Shown piece after piece: positions 25,200 to 34,520 of a stretch of DNA of 64,000 nt. The DNA is from 13-2-20CM-66-19 sp963760225 (GTDB lineage Bacteria; Pseudomonadota; Gammaproteobacteria; Steroidobacterales; Steroidobacteraceae). The position numbers and the translations under genes are program-made. Position 1 is the first letter of the stretch. Each line of letters starts with the position of its first letter. Location: NCBI GenBank assembly GCA_963760225.1, contig CAVXCD010000003.1:1798001-1862000 (forward strand), in the 5' to 3' direction. A model generated the notes under the pieces. The model made no database searches. It saw nothing but the letters and a program-made list of their open reading frames with translations, and was not told the origin of the DNA.

Positions 25200-26900
25200 T
25201 TCCACGATCGCGAAGGCGCGCGGCGCGACTTCGCTGCGCTGGAGGCGTGGCCCACGATGCGCAGCGCCGCGCTCTACGATGGCGAGGGACGGTTGTACGT
25301 GCAGTACGCGCGCTACGCCGCCAGTCCGTCGCCGCTGCGCGCGCCTGCCATGAGCCCGGGTGTGCATTACCACGGCGGCCGTCTGGAGCTGCTGCTGCCG
25401 GTGGCACAGAACGGCGAGTACTTGGGCACTATCTACCTGCAGGCACAGTACGACGTGCTCGGTCACGTCATCACTTACCTGAGCATTCTCGGCCTGGTCA
25501 TGTTCGCCGGCCTGGTCGGCGCGCTGCTCGCGGTGGGCTGGCTGCAGAACAGCGTCACCCGCCCGCTCGGATCGATGGCGAGCGTGGCGCGGCAGATCAT
25601 CGAAGGGCGCGAGTACTCGCTGCGCGCCTCCAAGACCACCGACGACGAATTCGGCCTGGTGGTCGACGCCTTCAACAACATGCTCGCCGAGATTCAGCAG
25701 CGCACCCGCGCGCTGCTCACCAGCGAGCAGGCGCTGCGCGATGCGGACCGTCGCAAGGATGAATTCCTGGCGACGCTCGCGCACGAGCTGCGCAATCCGC
25801 TCGCGCCAATCCGCAACGCCGTGCTGATCCTCAAGTCGCCCGAGGCGAACGAGCAGCAACGCGAATGGGCGCGCGAGGTGCTCGCCCGGCAGGTGCAGCA
25901 CATGTCGCTGCTGCTCGATGACCTGCTCGACGTGTCGCGCGTGACGCACGGGCAGTTCGAGCTCAAGAAAGAGTATGTCGAGCTGCGATCGGTGTGCGAG
26001 GTGGCGCTCGAGGCCGCCCAGCCGCTCATCGAGGCGAAGCAGCACAGTCTCAAGCTGACGTTGCCTGCCACGCCGGTGACTCTCGAAGTCGACCCGCTGC
26101 GCCTCGCGCAGGTGATCTCCAATCTGCTCACCAACGCGGCCAAGTACACCGATCCGCACGGACACATCGAGCTCGCCGCGGTGGTGCACGACGGCGGGCT
26201 GGTGCTGACGGTCGCCGACGACGGCATTGGGCTGAAGGCGCATTCCATCCCGGGACTGTTCACCATGTTCTCGCAGGTCGACTCCTCGGCCGACCGTGCC
26301 CAGGGCGGCCTCGGCATCGGGCTGGCGCTGGTCAAGGGACTGGTGCAGCTGCACGGCGGCACCGTCGAGGCGCACAGCCCGGGAGTCGGGATGGGCAGCC
26401 GGTTCGTGGTGCGCCTGCCCGCGACGGCGCTCGCGCCGTCGATCGAGCCGACCGCGGGTGCTGCGGGCGGCGCACAGCGCACAGCGCGGCCCGCCAAGGT
26501 ACTGGTGATCGATGACAATCGCGATGCGGCCGATACCTTGTCGCTGACCCTGCAGTTCCGCGGCTACTGCGTGCTCACCGCGTATTCCGGCCAGCAGGCG
26601 CTCGACATCGGAGCCCGTGAGCACCCGCAGGCGGTGCTGGTCGATGTCGGCATGCCCGGAATGGATGGGTACGAAGTGATCCGCCGCATCCGCCGCGAGA
26701 CCTGGGGAAGGCATGCGGTGAGCGTGGCGCTGACCGGCTGGGGCCAGGAGCAGGACCGCCTCAAGGCCGCCGCGGCGGGCTTCGACATGCACCTCACCAA
26801 GCCCGTCGACATGCAGCGGCTCGAGATTTTTCTCAGCACGCAGCTGGCCCGCGAGCAGCTGGCGGCCGCCGAGCGGCTGCACGCGCCGACGCGGGGCTGA
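25200..26900 (+). pseudogene. 3' part of the interrupted hybrid sensor kinase (HAMP-HisKA-HATPase-REC)
   Basis: The 566 codons begin mid-domain at FHDREGARRDFAALEAWP. They continue through the end of a periplasmic sensor, a second membrane helix (YLSILGLVMFAGLVGALLAVG), HAMP (RPLGSMASVARQIIEGREY), and HisKA with the phospho-His in ATLAHELRNPLAP. HATPase_c follows (ISNLLTNAAKYT; ADDGIGL; GGLGIGLALVKG), then a receiver with IDDNRDAADTL and its phospho-Asp in VLVDVGMPGMDGY. All catalytic motifs are intact. The frame extends upstream into transposon DNA to 25128, so a truncated protein starting at an internal codon could still be made, but it would lack the first membrane helix and half the sensor domain. 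Confidence 0.88.
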
Positions 26901-26914
26901 GCGGCGCCGGCAGG

Positions 26915-26935
26915 CCCCCAAAACCTGGTTGGGGG
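26915..26935 (+). terminator. Hairpin after the kinase, weak terminator candidate
   Basis: CCCCCAA (26915-26921) and TTGGGGG (26929-26935) form a perfect 7-bp stem with a 7-base loop, 14 bases after the kinase stop. The sequence after it (TTGGCAAATGTAAAATCAG) is AT-rich but has no U run. The remaining gap to 27087 should contain the pilus-cluster promoter, which I could not define. Confidence 0.4.
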
Positions 26936-27087
26936 TTGGCAAATGTAAAATCAGTCGCTCCTTTCGGGGGGTACGGCGGCCCGCAACCGACCGTCTGTAG
27001 TCGCCCGCGGCCCGTCCGTCGGCTGGCCCGTCCTGTGTGACGCACTACCGCATTGCCGGTGGCTCAGCTCCAGTAAATTGCGGCGCC

Positions 27088-27639
27088 ATGAACAGGCAAA
27101 CAGGCGTGTCACTGATGGAGCTGATGGTGGTCATCGCGATCCTCGCGATCCTCCTGACCGTCGGCCTGCCTACGTACCGCGACATCACGAATTCGTACCG
27201 CTTGTCCTCGGAGGCCAACGCTCTGCTGGGCGACCTGATGTACGCGCGCGAGGAGGCCCTCAAGGAGGGCCAGTTCGTCACCGTGTGTGTGTCGAGTAAC
27301 GGCACCAGCTGCTCCGGGGCTGCGACGTGGCAGAACGGCTGGATCATCTACTCCAATCCGGCCAACAACAATGCCCCGGTGGTGGGCTCGGTGCTGCGGG
27401 TGCAGGCGGCATTCACCGGCAGCGTGCCGGACACTTTTGTCCCCAGCAGCGGCATCAGTGAGGTGACCTACAACCGCGAGGGCTTCGCGACCACGGCGGC
27501 CGGCTTTCCCAACACCTTGTTCACGTTACATGATCAGACCGCGAAAAAACTGTACACGCGCTGCCTGTGGCTCACGCCGATCGGGCTCGCCTCGATCCAG
27601 ACGAATCTCAACAACTTCTCGGGAATGCTTTGCCAATGA
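27088..27639 (+). CDS. fimT: FimT/GspH-like minor type IV pilin
   Basis: The 183-residue pseudopilin has a short leader MNRQTG followed by VSLMELMVVIAILAILLTV, the prepilin-peptidase site and hydrophobic helix of type IV pilins. The usual Phe after cleavage is Val here, but Glu5 is kept. The C-terminal domain has Cys pairs (CVSSNGTSC and CLWL...MLCQ). FimT proteins are minor pilins linked to pilus priming and DNA uptake. It is the first gene of the cluster, and its stop overlaps the pilV start (ATGA). The ATG at 27088 is chosen because it gives a normal short leader; the frame extends further upstream without one. Confidence 0.88.
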   Translation: MNRQTGVSLMELMVVIAILAILLTVGLPTYRDITNSYRLSSEANALLGDLMYAREEALKEGQFVTVCVSSNGTSCSGAATWQNGWIIYSNPANNNAPVVGSVLRVQAAFTGSVPDTFVPSSGISEVTYNREGFATTAAGFPNTLFTLHDQTAKKLYTRCLWLTPIGLASIQTNLNNFSGMLCQ

Positions 27640-28250
27640 AACGCGCAAACACAGCCTCCCGGGCGCGGGGTTTCACGCTGGTCGAGGTCATGGTGGCCGT
27701 CATCGTGATCTGCATCGGGCTGCTCGGGATCGCAAAAATGCAGGCACTGGCGCTGTCCAACATGACCGCCTCACGGCTGCGCTCGCTCGCGGCCATCGAG
27801 GCGGCGAGCCTGGCAGCGGCGATGCACTCGAACCGCAACTACTGGGCCAATAATCCGCCGATTACGACGGTGCTGAACCCGGCGGGCGCCCCGGTCGTCA
27901 CCTCCACCGATGGCGCGTTGCAGGCGCAGGCCATCGCCGACATGGGTAATCTCAACGCCTGTCTCGGCACGTCCGGCGGCGGCGCGCAGTGTCCGAACGC
28001 GGTACAGCTCGCTGGCTACGACCTCGCCCGCTGGCTCACCAATCTGCAGGGCTTGCTGCCGAACTCCAACTCCACGATCAGTTGCCCGGCGATCGCCGGC
28101 AACGCGGCGCCGCCTGCTTGCACGATCCAGATCACCTGGAGCGAGGTGGCGGTCGCCATGACCTCACAGGAAGCCGCACAGCAGGCGACCGGCAATAACG
28201 TCGGACAGGGGTTCGATACACCAACTTACACGCTGTACGTGGAACCATGA
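27636..28250 (+). CDS. pilV: Type IV pilus modification/minor pilin PilV
   Basis: The 204-residue protein begins MKRANTASRARGFTLVEVMV, a class III signal cut after Gly, and continues with the N-terminal helix AVIVICIGLLGIAKMQAL. That LGIAKMQ stretch is diagnostic for PilV. PilV is a minor pilin that helps form the initiation complex at the pilus base with PilW, PilX, FimU/FimT, PilE and PilY1. The ORF overlaps the neighbours on both sides by 4 bp, so the whole cluster is translationally coupled. Two Cys pairs (CLGTSGGGAQC and CPAI...PPAC) may form disulfides. Confidence 0.92.
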   Translation: MKRANTASRARGFTLVEVMVAVIVICIGLLGIAKMQALALSNMTASRLRSLAAIEAASLAAAMHSNRNYWANNPPITTVLNPAGAPVVTSTDGALQAQAIADMGNLNACLGTSGGGAQCPNAVQLAGYDLARWLTNLQGLLPNSNSTISCPAIAGNAAPPACTIQITWSEVAVAMTSQEAAQQATGNNVGQGFDTPTYTLYVEP

Positions 28251-29053
28251 GCGCTTTCAACCAACACAGCATCCGCCGCCCGGTGGCGCAACGCGGCTTC
28301 ACCCTGGTCGAGCTGATGGTGACCGTGGGCATCGCGGTATTCCTGTTGTTCGGACTGGCGACGGTCACACAGAACGTGCGCCAGGCCAATCTCAACCAGC
28401 AGGCGCTGGCGCAGCTGCAGGATGAGCAGCGCTTCGCCATGACGGTCCTCACCGACGTCATTCAGGCAGGCGGCTACTTCCCAAGCGCCACCGCCTGGAC
28501 TCCGGCGACCTCGCTGCCGAACTGGCAGGGTCCGCAGGGATGGCAGACGTTCCAGACGGGCCAGGCGTTCGTCGGCACGCATGTCGCCGGCCAGCCCGAC
28601 GCTATCGGGGTGCGCTATCGCACCACCGGTACGGACGGCGTGATTCTGTGCGACGGCAGCACTAACAACGTCGCCGGCTCCTCGTACGCTTATGCCAACC
28701 AGTTCACGGTGGTGCCGCCGGCGGGCAACGTGCCCGGGCAGTTGTTCTGTCAGCTGAGCAACGTGACCAACAACACGAGCAATGCGCCGGTGGCACTCGT
28801 CAACGGCGTGCAGAGCATGACCATCTACTTCGGCGTCAACCGCAACTCACCGAGCACCACTTACAACGTGGACACCTATCTGACCTCGGACCAGATGCTG
28901 AACACCGACTGGGACAACATCAGCTCGGTGCGGATCGTGCTGGTGTTCACCAATCCGCTCGCCGCCCTGAAAGGCAATGGCGGACAACAGCCGGCGACCA
29001 TAACCTTCGAGCGCGTCGTGGAGGTCATGGGACGGGCGGGGATGCACACATGA
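28247..29053 (+). CDS. pilW: Minor pilin PilW
   Basis: The 268-residue protein has the leader MSAFNQHSIRRPVAQRG, then FTLVELMVTVGIAVFLLFGL, and the NQQALAQLQDEQRFAM stretch typical of PilW. The C-terminal VRIVLVFTNPLAALKGNG region also fits PilW. It acts in the pilus-tip or priming complex in the inner membrane and periplasm. Start and stop both overlap the flanking genes as ATGA. Confidence 0.92.
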   Translation: MSAFNQHSIRRPVAQRGFTLVELMVTVGIAVFLLFGLATVTQNVRQANLNQQALAQLQDEQRFAMTVLTDVIQAGGYFPSATAWTPATSLPNWQGPQGWQTFQTGQAFVGTHVAGQPDAIGVRYRTTGTDGVILCDGSTNNVAGSSYAYANQFTVVPPAGNVPGQLFCQLSNVTNNTSNAPVALVNGVQSMTIYFGVNRNSPSTTYNVDTYLTSDQMLNTDWDNISSVRIVLVFTNPLAALKGNGGQQPATITFERVVEVMGRAGMHT

Positions 29054-29640
29054 AGCGCCGCACTGCCCTCCCCGTCACGCAGGCCGGCTTTGCGCTCATG
29101 ACGAGCCTGCTGCTGCTGGTGATCATCACCATCATCGCGCTCAGCATGTTCCGCAGCTTCGGCACGCAGGAGCACATCGCCGGCAACCTGCGCGAGAAGG
29201 ATCGCGCGCTGCACGCCGCGACGAGCGCGCAGCAGTACGCCGAGTGGTGGCTGCTGCAGGGCACCAACAGTGCGCTCGGTTCGGTCGCCTGTGCGGCCGG
29301 GACACTGAGCGCCAATGCCGGCCAAGGGCAGATCTGCAACGAGACGCTCGCGCAGTACTACGGCGTGCTCACGGTGCCGACCACGTTGCCCTGGGCCATC
29401 CAGACGACGTATACGCCGGCGGGCATGAGCGTGACCGCCGGCGTCAACGGCGCGAACGGCGACCCGCCCTACGCTGCCACACCCGCTTTCTACGTTTCCG
29501 ACCTCGGACCCGCGGCCGACGGCCAGGGCGAGGCCTATCTGATCGATGCCTATGGCTACGGCGGTGCAACCGCCACGGTAGCCGTGGTCGAGAGCACGTA
29601 CGAGGTCCAGCAGGGCGTCGTCAACAGGAGTGGTCTGTGA
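29050..29640 (+). CDS. pilX: Minor pilin/assembly protein PilX
   Basis: The 196-residue protein has a short leader ending in QAG, then FALMTSLLLLVIITIIALSM and the PilX-specific stretch QEHIAGNLREKDRALHAA. PilX lacks the usual Glu5 of major pilins, as here (FALMT), and belongs to the priming complex that recruits PilY1. It overlaps pilW by 4 bp, and its TGA overlaps the pilY1 ATG by one base. Confidence 0.92.
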   Translation: MKRRTALPVTQAGFALMTSLLLLVIITIIALSMFRSFGTQEHIAGNLREKDRALHAATSAQQYAEWWLLQGTNSALGSVACAAGTLSANAGQGQICNETLAQYYGVLTVPTTLPWAIQTTYTPAGMSVTAGVNGANGDPPYAATPAFYVSDLGPAADGQGEAYLIDAYGYGGATATVAVVESTYEVQQGVVNRSGL

Positions 29641-32600
29641 TGAACCGTAACAGTCTTCTTAGTTTGCTTGCCACGGTGGCCGCGCTGGGTGCGCCATACG
29701 CCGCGCAGGCGCAGACCTCGATCAGCGAGGACTTCACGCAGACGAGCACCCAGAACAGCTGGTGGTTCTTCAACGGTGCGTGCCTCACCGCCTCGACGCT
29801 CGCCGGCCAGGAACCGACCGTTTCCTCCGGGGTCGGCAGCGGCGGACAGGTTCCGGGTTGCACGACCATCGCCACCACCTATTACAACAAGAGCTCAGGC
29901 GAGCATCTCGTCGGCGGGATTACCCTGACGAACACCACGCCCGACCCCGCCGGCCAGGGCGCGCTGCGCTTCACTAATGGCTTCCCCTACGGTTACTCGG
30001 AGAATGGCGGCATCGTCTTCGCGACGCCCTTCCCCACCGGCCAGGGCGTATCGATCACGTTCAAGACCGTGACGTATCTCGGCGACTCCGGCGGCGCCGG
30101 CGGCGACGGCGCGGACGGCATGAGCTTCTACCTCATGGACGCCACGCAGCTCAATACCGCCACCATCACCGGTGTCGGCAGCGGCAACGGCAATGGCCTC
30201 GGCTCCTGGGGTGGCAGCCTTGCCTACACCTGCTCGAACAGCAACCCGCCCTTCAACGGACTGATCGGCGGCTACCTCGGCCTCGGCATCGACGAGTACG
30301 GCAACTTCCTGAACGGCTCGGTCAACACCCTGGGCGAGAGCGGCACGACGGCCACCGGCGACAACACCGCGAGCGGCGGTGGCTATCAGCCGGGGCGCAT
30401 CGGCATACGCGGCGCCGGCAACCTCGCCTGGGCCACGCTGAACGGCGCTTATGGCGGCACCAGCAACCCCGGCAACAGCAAGCCGTATTATCCGAACTCG
30501 CTGGCAACCTCGTGCCAGATCAACGGCGGCAGCTATTCGGCGAGCACCGGGATGTGCAGCGGCAACCCCACCGACGCGATGCAGGCGGTGCAGAACACCT
30601 GCGCGACCGGGACGCTTTACAACTATCACAACGTGTCGAGCCCGACCGCCGTCGGCGCCACCAGTCTCACGAATTCGGTGAACACGGGGGCCCCGACCGC
30701 CACACCGGCGATTGCGCCGATCCTCGACTACACCGCGCAGCCGAGCGGCTACGTCGTGCTGCCCACGGGCACCATGATCGCCAACGAGGCCGCCACGCTG
30801 CGTTCGGCGGCGACGCCGATCTTCTATGCCCTGCAGATCAGCCAGGCCGGGTTGCTGAGCCTTTCCTACAGCATCAATGGCGGCGCTTATACCTCCGTCA
30901 TCAAGAGCCAGAACATCACCACCGCCAACGGCCCGCTGCCGGCCAACTTCCTGTTCGGGTTCGCCGGCTCGACCGGTGGCAGCAGCAACATTCACGAGAT
31001 CCTGTGCTTCAAGGCGAATCCAGCCAACTCCGCGTCGGCCTCGGCGGGCGTGAGTGAGAAGCAATCCGCCAAGGTGGAGACCGGCACGCAGGTCTACTTC
31101 GCCTACTACAATCCGAGCGCCGACTGGACCGGGCGGGTGACCGCGAGCAGCCTCGGATTTGATGCCTACGGCAACGTCACCATCTCCCCCACCGCCAACT
31201 GGGATGCGGACTGCGTCCTCACCGGCGTGCTCGCCACCGCGACCTGCGCCAGCACCGGCGTGGCGGGCCCGGTCACCGCGGAGGCCCCCACCAGCCGCGT
31301 GGCCCTCACGTGGAACGGCACGACCGGCATTCCGTTCGAGTACGCCAGCCTGACGGCGGCACAGAAGACCACGCTCACCGCGGGCGACGTGTCGGGCTCG
31401 CAATGCAATGCCTCGACGGCGTATGCGACTACCGACCGCGTGTCGTACCTGCGCGGCGACCGCAGCTGTGAGATCAGCACCAGCGGCGTGGGTCTTTTCC
31501 GCCGGCGCGAGAGCGTGCTCGCGGACATCATCGACTCGAGCCCGGCCTGGGTGGGTCCGCCGATCGCGCCCTACGCCGCGGCATGGGTCGACCGGATCAA
31601 CTCCGCCGATCCGCTGCCTGAGAACGGCAGCTCGGCGCAGAGCTATCCGGCGTTCAACACCGCGGAGCAGACGCGCCTCAACGTGGTGTATGTCGGCTCC
31701 GACGACGGCCTGGTGCACGGCTTCCGCAGCGGCTCGTTCGCTACGAACGGCACCTTCAACACCACCAGCAATGACGGCGAGGAAGTGCTCGCCTACATGC
31801 CTGGGGCCGTTGTCCAGACCATCCACTCGAGCAACTCGACCCTCGATTACTCGAATTCCCAGTACGGTCACAATTTCTTCGCGGATGCCACGCCCGCCAC
31901 CGGCGACGTGTTCTACGGAAACCAGTGGCACACCCTGCTGGTCGGCGGCCTCGGCCCCGGCGGCGCGGCGCTGTACGCGCTCGACGTCACCAATCCCTCC
32001 ACGACGAACTTCGTGGAAGGCAACGCCGCGAGCCTCGTGATCGGCGAATGGACGCCCGCCACCATCAGCTGCTTCAACAACACCCCGGCCAACTGCGGCA
32101 ACAATCTCGGCAATACCTACGGCACGCCGCTGTTGCGCCGCCTGCATGACGGCAAGTGGGCGGTGATCTTCGGCAACGGTATCGGCAGCAGCACGGGCGA
32201 TGCCGGGATCTTCGTGATGACCATCGATCCGAATACTGCTGCCAAGACCTTCTATTACCTGAGCACCCACACGGGCAGCGCCGCCAGCCCCAACGGCATC
32301 GCCTACCCGACCGCGGCGGACCTCGACGGGGACCACATCACCGACTATGTATACGCCGGCGACATCCAGGGAAATGTGTGGCGCTTCGATTTGACGAGCG
32401 GCACCGAGACCAACTGGGCGCTCACCGCGGGCCCGGTATTCAAGACCCCTGCCGGCCAGCCGATCACCACCAGCATCGTCGTGGCCTCCGGTGCGCCGAC
32501 TACCGGCATGCAATCGCAGATCATGCTGCTGTTCGGCACCGGCGAGAAATTCCCGCTGACCGCGCTCAACCCGGCTACTTACGCCACCGCTGTGCAGAGT

Positions 32601-33281
32601 CTGTACGGCGTGTGGGACTGGAACATGACTGCCTGGAACACCTTGTCGGGCAACGCCACTTATGCCGCGATGACGGCCGCGGCGACCGGGCTGAGCAGCA
32701 GCAACCACTACGCGGTCGGCCAGACGAACCTGCAGCAGCAGGTCGTGACCATCAACACCACCACGCAGGATCGGGACATCTCCTCCACCGCCACCGTCTG
32801 CTGGGCGGGCCAGACCGGCTGCACCGGCGCTGCGGCCAAGTTCGGCTGGTACATCAATCTGCCGGGCGCTCAGGAGCAGGTGATCTACAGTCCCGAGCTG
32901 GTCTCGCAGGCCCTCACGGTGAACAGCATCGTGCCGGCACCGAACAATCCGACCTCCTGCGCGACCGTGACCGACACTGGCTTCACCTACGTGCTCAACG
33001 CACTGACGGGCGCCCCGTTCAACGAGGTGTTCCTGCCGCCGAGCGAGGCGGCCAACCCGACGGTCAGCGGCAATGCCGCTTATACCGACCCGAACGCCAT
33101 CGGCCTGATGACCAACGCGACCGGCAGCTCGTTCATCACCTCGAACACCTCGGGTACGCAATACCTGGTGTATGAGACGAACCAGACCGGCGCCAACGGG
33201 GCTCTGACCGGCGGAACTCTCGGCCTTAACCTGCCGCCCAACACCACCGGACGGCGCCTGAGCTGGGTCGAGCGCCGCTAA
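29640..33281 (+). CDS. pilY1: PilY1-type pilus tip adhesin with lectin-like N terminus
   Basis: The 1213-residue secreted protein has a Sec signal (SLLATVAALGAPYAAQA). Residues about 25-300 look like an L-type lectin fold: DGADGMSFYLMDA, GGYLGLGIDEYGNF and GAGNLAWATLNG carry the conserved Asp and Gly pattern. PilY1 proteins with a von Willebrand A domain would show a MIDAS D-x-S-x-S here, and none is seen. The C-terminal third is the PilY1 beta-propeller: NVVYVGSDDGLVHGF, HTLLVGGLGPGGAALYALD and the calcium loop ADLDGDHITDYVY near residue 893. PilY1 controls pilus extension and retraction and binds host or surface ligands. The true start is the ATG overlapping the pilX stop; a longer upstream frame lies inside pilX. 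Low-complexity Thr/Asn/Gly stretches are frequent. Confidence 0.93.
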   Translation: MNRNSLLSLLATVAALGAPYAAQAQTSISEDFTQTSTQNSWWFFNGACLTASTLAGQEPTVSSGVGSGGQVPGCTTIATTYYNKSSGEHLVGGITLTNTTPDPAGQGALRFTNGFPYGYSENGGIVFATPFPTGQGVSITFKTVTYLGDSGGAGGDGADGMSFYLMDATQLNTATITGVGSGNGNGLGSWGGSLAYTCSNSNPPFNGLIGGYLGLGIDEYGNFLNGSVNTLGESGTTATGDNTASGGGYQPGRIGIRGAGNLAWATLNGAYGGTSNPGNSKPYYPNSLATSCQINGGSYSASTGMCSGNPTDAMQAVQNTCATGTLYNYHNVSSPTAVGATSLTNSVNTGAPTATPAIAPILDYTAQPSGYVVLPTGTMIANEAATLRSAATPIFYALQISQAGLLSLSYSINGGAYTSVIKSQNITTANGPLPANFLFGFAGSTGGSSNIHEILCFKANPANSASASAGVSEKQSAKVETGTQVYFAYYNPSADWTGRVTASSLGFDAYGNVTISPTANWDADCVLTGVLATATCASTGVAGPVTAEAPTSRVALTWNGTTGIPFEYASLTAAQKTTLTAGDVSGSQCNASTAYATTDRVSYLRGDRSCEISTSGVGLFRRRESVLADIIDSSPAWVGPPIAPYAAAWVDRINSADPLPENGSSAQSYPAFNTAEQTRLNVVYVGSDDGLVHGFRSGSFATNGTFNTTSNDGEEVLAYMPGAVVQTIHSSNSTLDYSNSQYGHNFFADATPATGDVFYGNQWHTLLVGGLGPGGAALYALDVTNPSTTNFVEGNAASLVIGEWTPATISCFNNTPANCGNNLGNTYGTPLLRRLHDGKWAVIFGNGIGSSTGDAGIFVMTIDPNTAAKTFYYLSTHTGSAASPNGIAYPTAADLDGDHITDYVYAGDIQGNVWRFDLTSGTETNWALTAGPVFKTPAGQPITTSIVVASGAPTTGMQSQIMLLFGTGEKFPLTALNPATYATAVQSLYGVWDWNMTAWNTLSGNATYAAMTAAATGLSSSNHYAVGQTNLQQQVVTINTTTQDRDISSTATVCWAGQTGCTGAAAKFGWYINLPGAQEQVIYSPELVSQALTVNSIVPAPNNPTSCATVTDTGFTYVLNALTGAPFNEVFLPPSEAANPTVSGNAAYTDPNAIGLMTNATGSSFITSNTSGTQYLVYETNQTGANGALTGGTLGLNLPPNTTGRRLSWVERR

Positions 33282-33301
33282 GCACTGGAGTGAGATTCAC
33301 C

Positions 33302-33772
33302 ATGCGATTTTCTACTGCAGCACGCCGGTCCGACGGCTTCACGCTGATCGAGCTGATGATAGTGGTAGTGATTGCCACCATCCTGATCTCGATCGCCGTG
33401 CCCTCCTACATGCAACAGATCCGGCAGTCGCGGCGCACCGAGGCGAAGACCGCACTGCTGGATGCCGCCGGACGCGAGGAGCGCTACTTCAGCACCAATG
33501 GCTCGAGCTACACGAACGTGGCGACGCAGCTCGGGTACAACGCCTTCCCGGTGACGGTCGGCAGCGGCTATTACACGGTGAACGGCTGTTCCCCGGCGTG
33601 CGCCCCGAGCGCCGTGGCGGCGCCTTCTTACACCATGACCGCCACGCCGGTGGCGGGACTTAGCCAGGCCGGCGACACGCAGTGCGCCTCTTTCTCGGTC
33701 GACTCGACCGGGGCGCAGTACGCATTCACCTCAGCCGGCGTGAACAACACCGCCTATTGCTGGTCAAATTGA
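33302..33772 (+). CDS. pilE: Type IV pilin PilE
   Basis: The 156-residue pilin has leader MRFSTAARRSDG, then FTLIELMIVVVIATILISIA with Glu5 present. The alpha-1 continuation is SYMQQIRQSRRTEAKTALLD, followed by AAGREERYFSTNGSSYT, typical of PilE minor pilins that cap clusters like this one. A C-terminal Cys pair (CASF...AYCWSN) would form the D-region disulfide. The ATG at 33302 follows GGAGTGAG with suitable spacing; a GTG at 33290 in frame is less likely. It lies 20 bases after pilY1 and ends the cluster. Confidence 0.92.
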   Translation: MRFSTAARRSDGFTLIELMIVVVIATILISIAVPSYMQQIRQSRRTEAKTALLDAAGREERYFSTNGSSYTNVATQLGYNAFPVTVGSGYYTVNGCSPACAPSAVAAPSYTMTATPVAGLSQAGDTQCASFSVDSTGAQYAFTSAGVNNTAYCWSN

Positions 33773-34102
33773 TAGTTTAATCAAATAGATCAAATAGCAC
33801 CTTAATGCTGGTTCTGGATCGCAGCCGGCGGGTGCCCGCGGCCGCAAACTCCCCACCCCCGTACCGTAAGTGACCTGCCGCCGGATCCCGCCGCGGCACG
33901 CCGCGAGGCTCTTTTTCCCCTGGATCGAAGCGCGCACGGCCATATTTTTTTCCTAGAGGCTGCGGTATATTTCCCGCCCAGGCGCTTGAGCGCCCTGCGA
34001 TTCCGACGGGATACCGGACAACAATAATTCATACGACGCCGCCGCCGCGCAGGCTCGAACCCGGATACACCTGACTGCGACGGCGAGCGAGCCGAGGTAG
34101 TC
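33773..34102. other. 330-base intergenic region with repeat and terminator
   Basis: Immediately after pilE is a perfect tandem duplication of the 9-mer ATCAAATAG (33780-33797). A terminator-like hairpin lies at 33892-33916. The remainder up to the ATG at 34103 has no supported gene and should contain the promoter of the next gene. A T-rich patch (CCATATTTTTTTCC, about 33940-33953) is the most promoter-like portion, but I cannot assign hexamers. Confidence 0.5.
33892..33916 (+). terminator. Rho-independent terminator for the pilus cluster
   Basis: CGCGG (33892-33896) and CCGCG (33901-33905) make a short GC stem with loop CACG, followed by AGGCTC and five T residues (33912-33916). The stem is short and the distance to the T run is a little long, so efficiency is uncertain. 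It lies about 120 bases after pilE. Confidence 0.55.
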
Positions 34103-34516
34103 ATGAGCACTACGTGGGAACAGTTCGAAGCGGCTGCGGTGGCGCTGTCGCGCTCGGGCAATATCAAGGATCGCCTCGCGGATGCGTATCGCAATCACCT
34201 GGCGCTGGTCAATGTCGATGAGATGCCCGATGCGCTGCAGGCGCCGCTGCGCGCCTGCCATGCGGCGTTGACGCGCGAGCCGCCGCTGCGCGGCGAGGAC
34301 GCCGTGCGCGCCACGGTGCGCAAGATGTCCAACGTCGAGGCGGACGAGATCGCCGCCAGCGTCGTGCGGCTTTTTGGTGCTGCGGTGCAGGCGGCGGCGC
34401 GCGCGGCCGAGTCGGAGACCGAAGAGCAGCTGTTGAACGGCAGCGTTGCAGCCGCGCGCGGCAAGCTGCTGAAGACCGTGCCGCAGGTGATCGCGCTGTA
34501 CGCCGCCGAGGCGTGA
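34103..34516 (+). CDS. Alpha-helical protein of unknown function
   Basis: The 137-residue protein starts MSTTWEQFEAAAVALSRSG and is predicted to be almost entirely helical and soluble. Blocks such as LADAYRNHLALVNVDEMPD and KMSNVEADEIAASVVRLF are acidic and Ala-rich. There is no signal peptide, membrane segment or known catalytic motif. It converges on the TIR-like gene, with four bases between the stops. I do not recognise the family. Confidence 0.7.
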   Translation: MSTTWEQFEAAAVALSRSGNIKDRLADAYRNHLALVNVDEMPDALQAPLRACHAALTREPPLRGEDAVRATVRKMSNVEADEIAASVVRLFGAAVQAAARAAESETEEQLLNGSVAAARGKLLKTVPQVIALYAAEA

Positions 34517-34520
34517 GGCC

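Noticed and set aside
29895..33161. Open frame of over 1000 codons antisense to pilY1
   Set aside because: It lies fully opposite a well-supported gene. Its composition is dominated by Arg, Gly, Val and Ala without recognisable motifs, as expected for a shadow frame in GC-rich DNA.
33773..34102. Small genes in the pilE downstream gap
   Set aside because: No frame there has a ribosome-binding site with protein-like content; a terminator and probable promoter explain the space.
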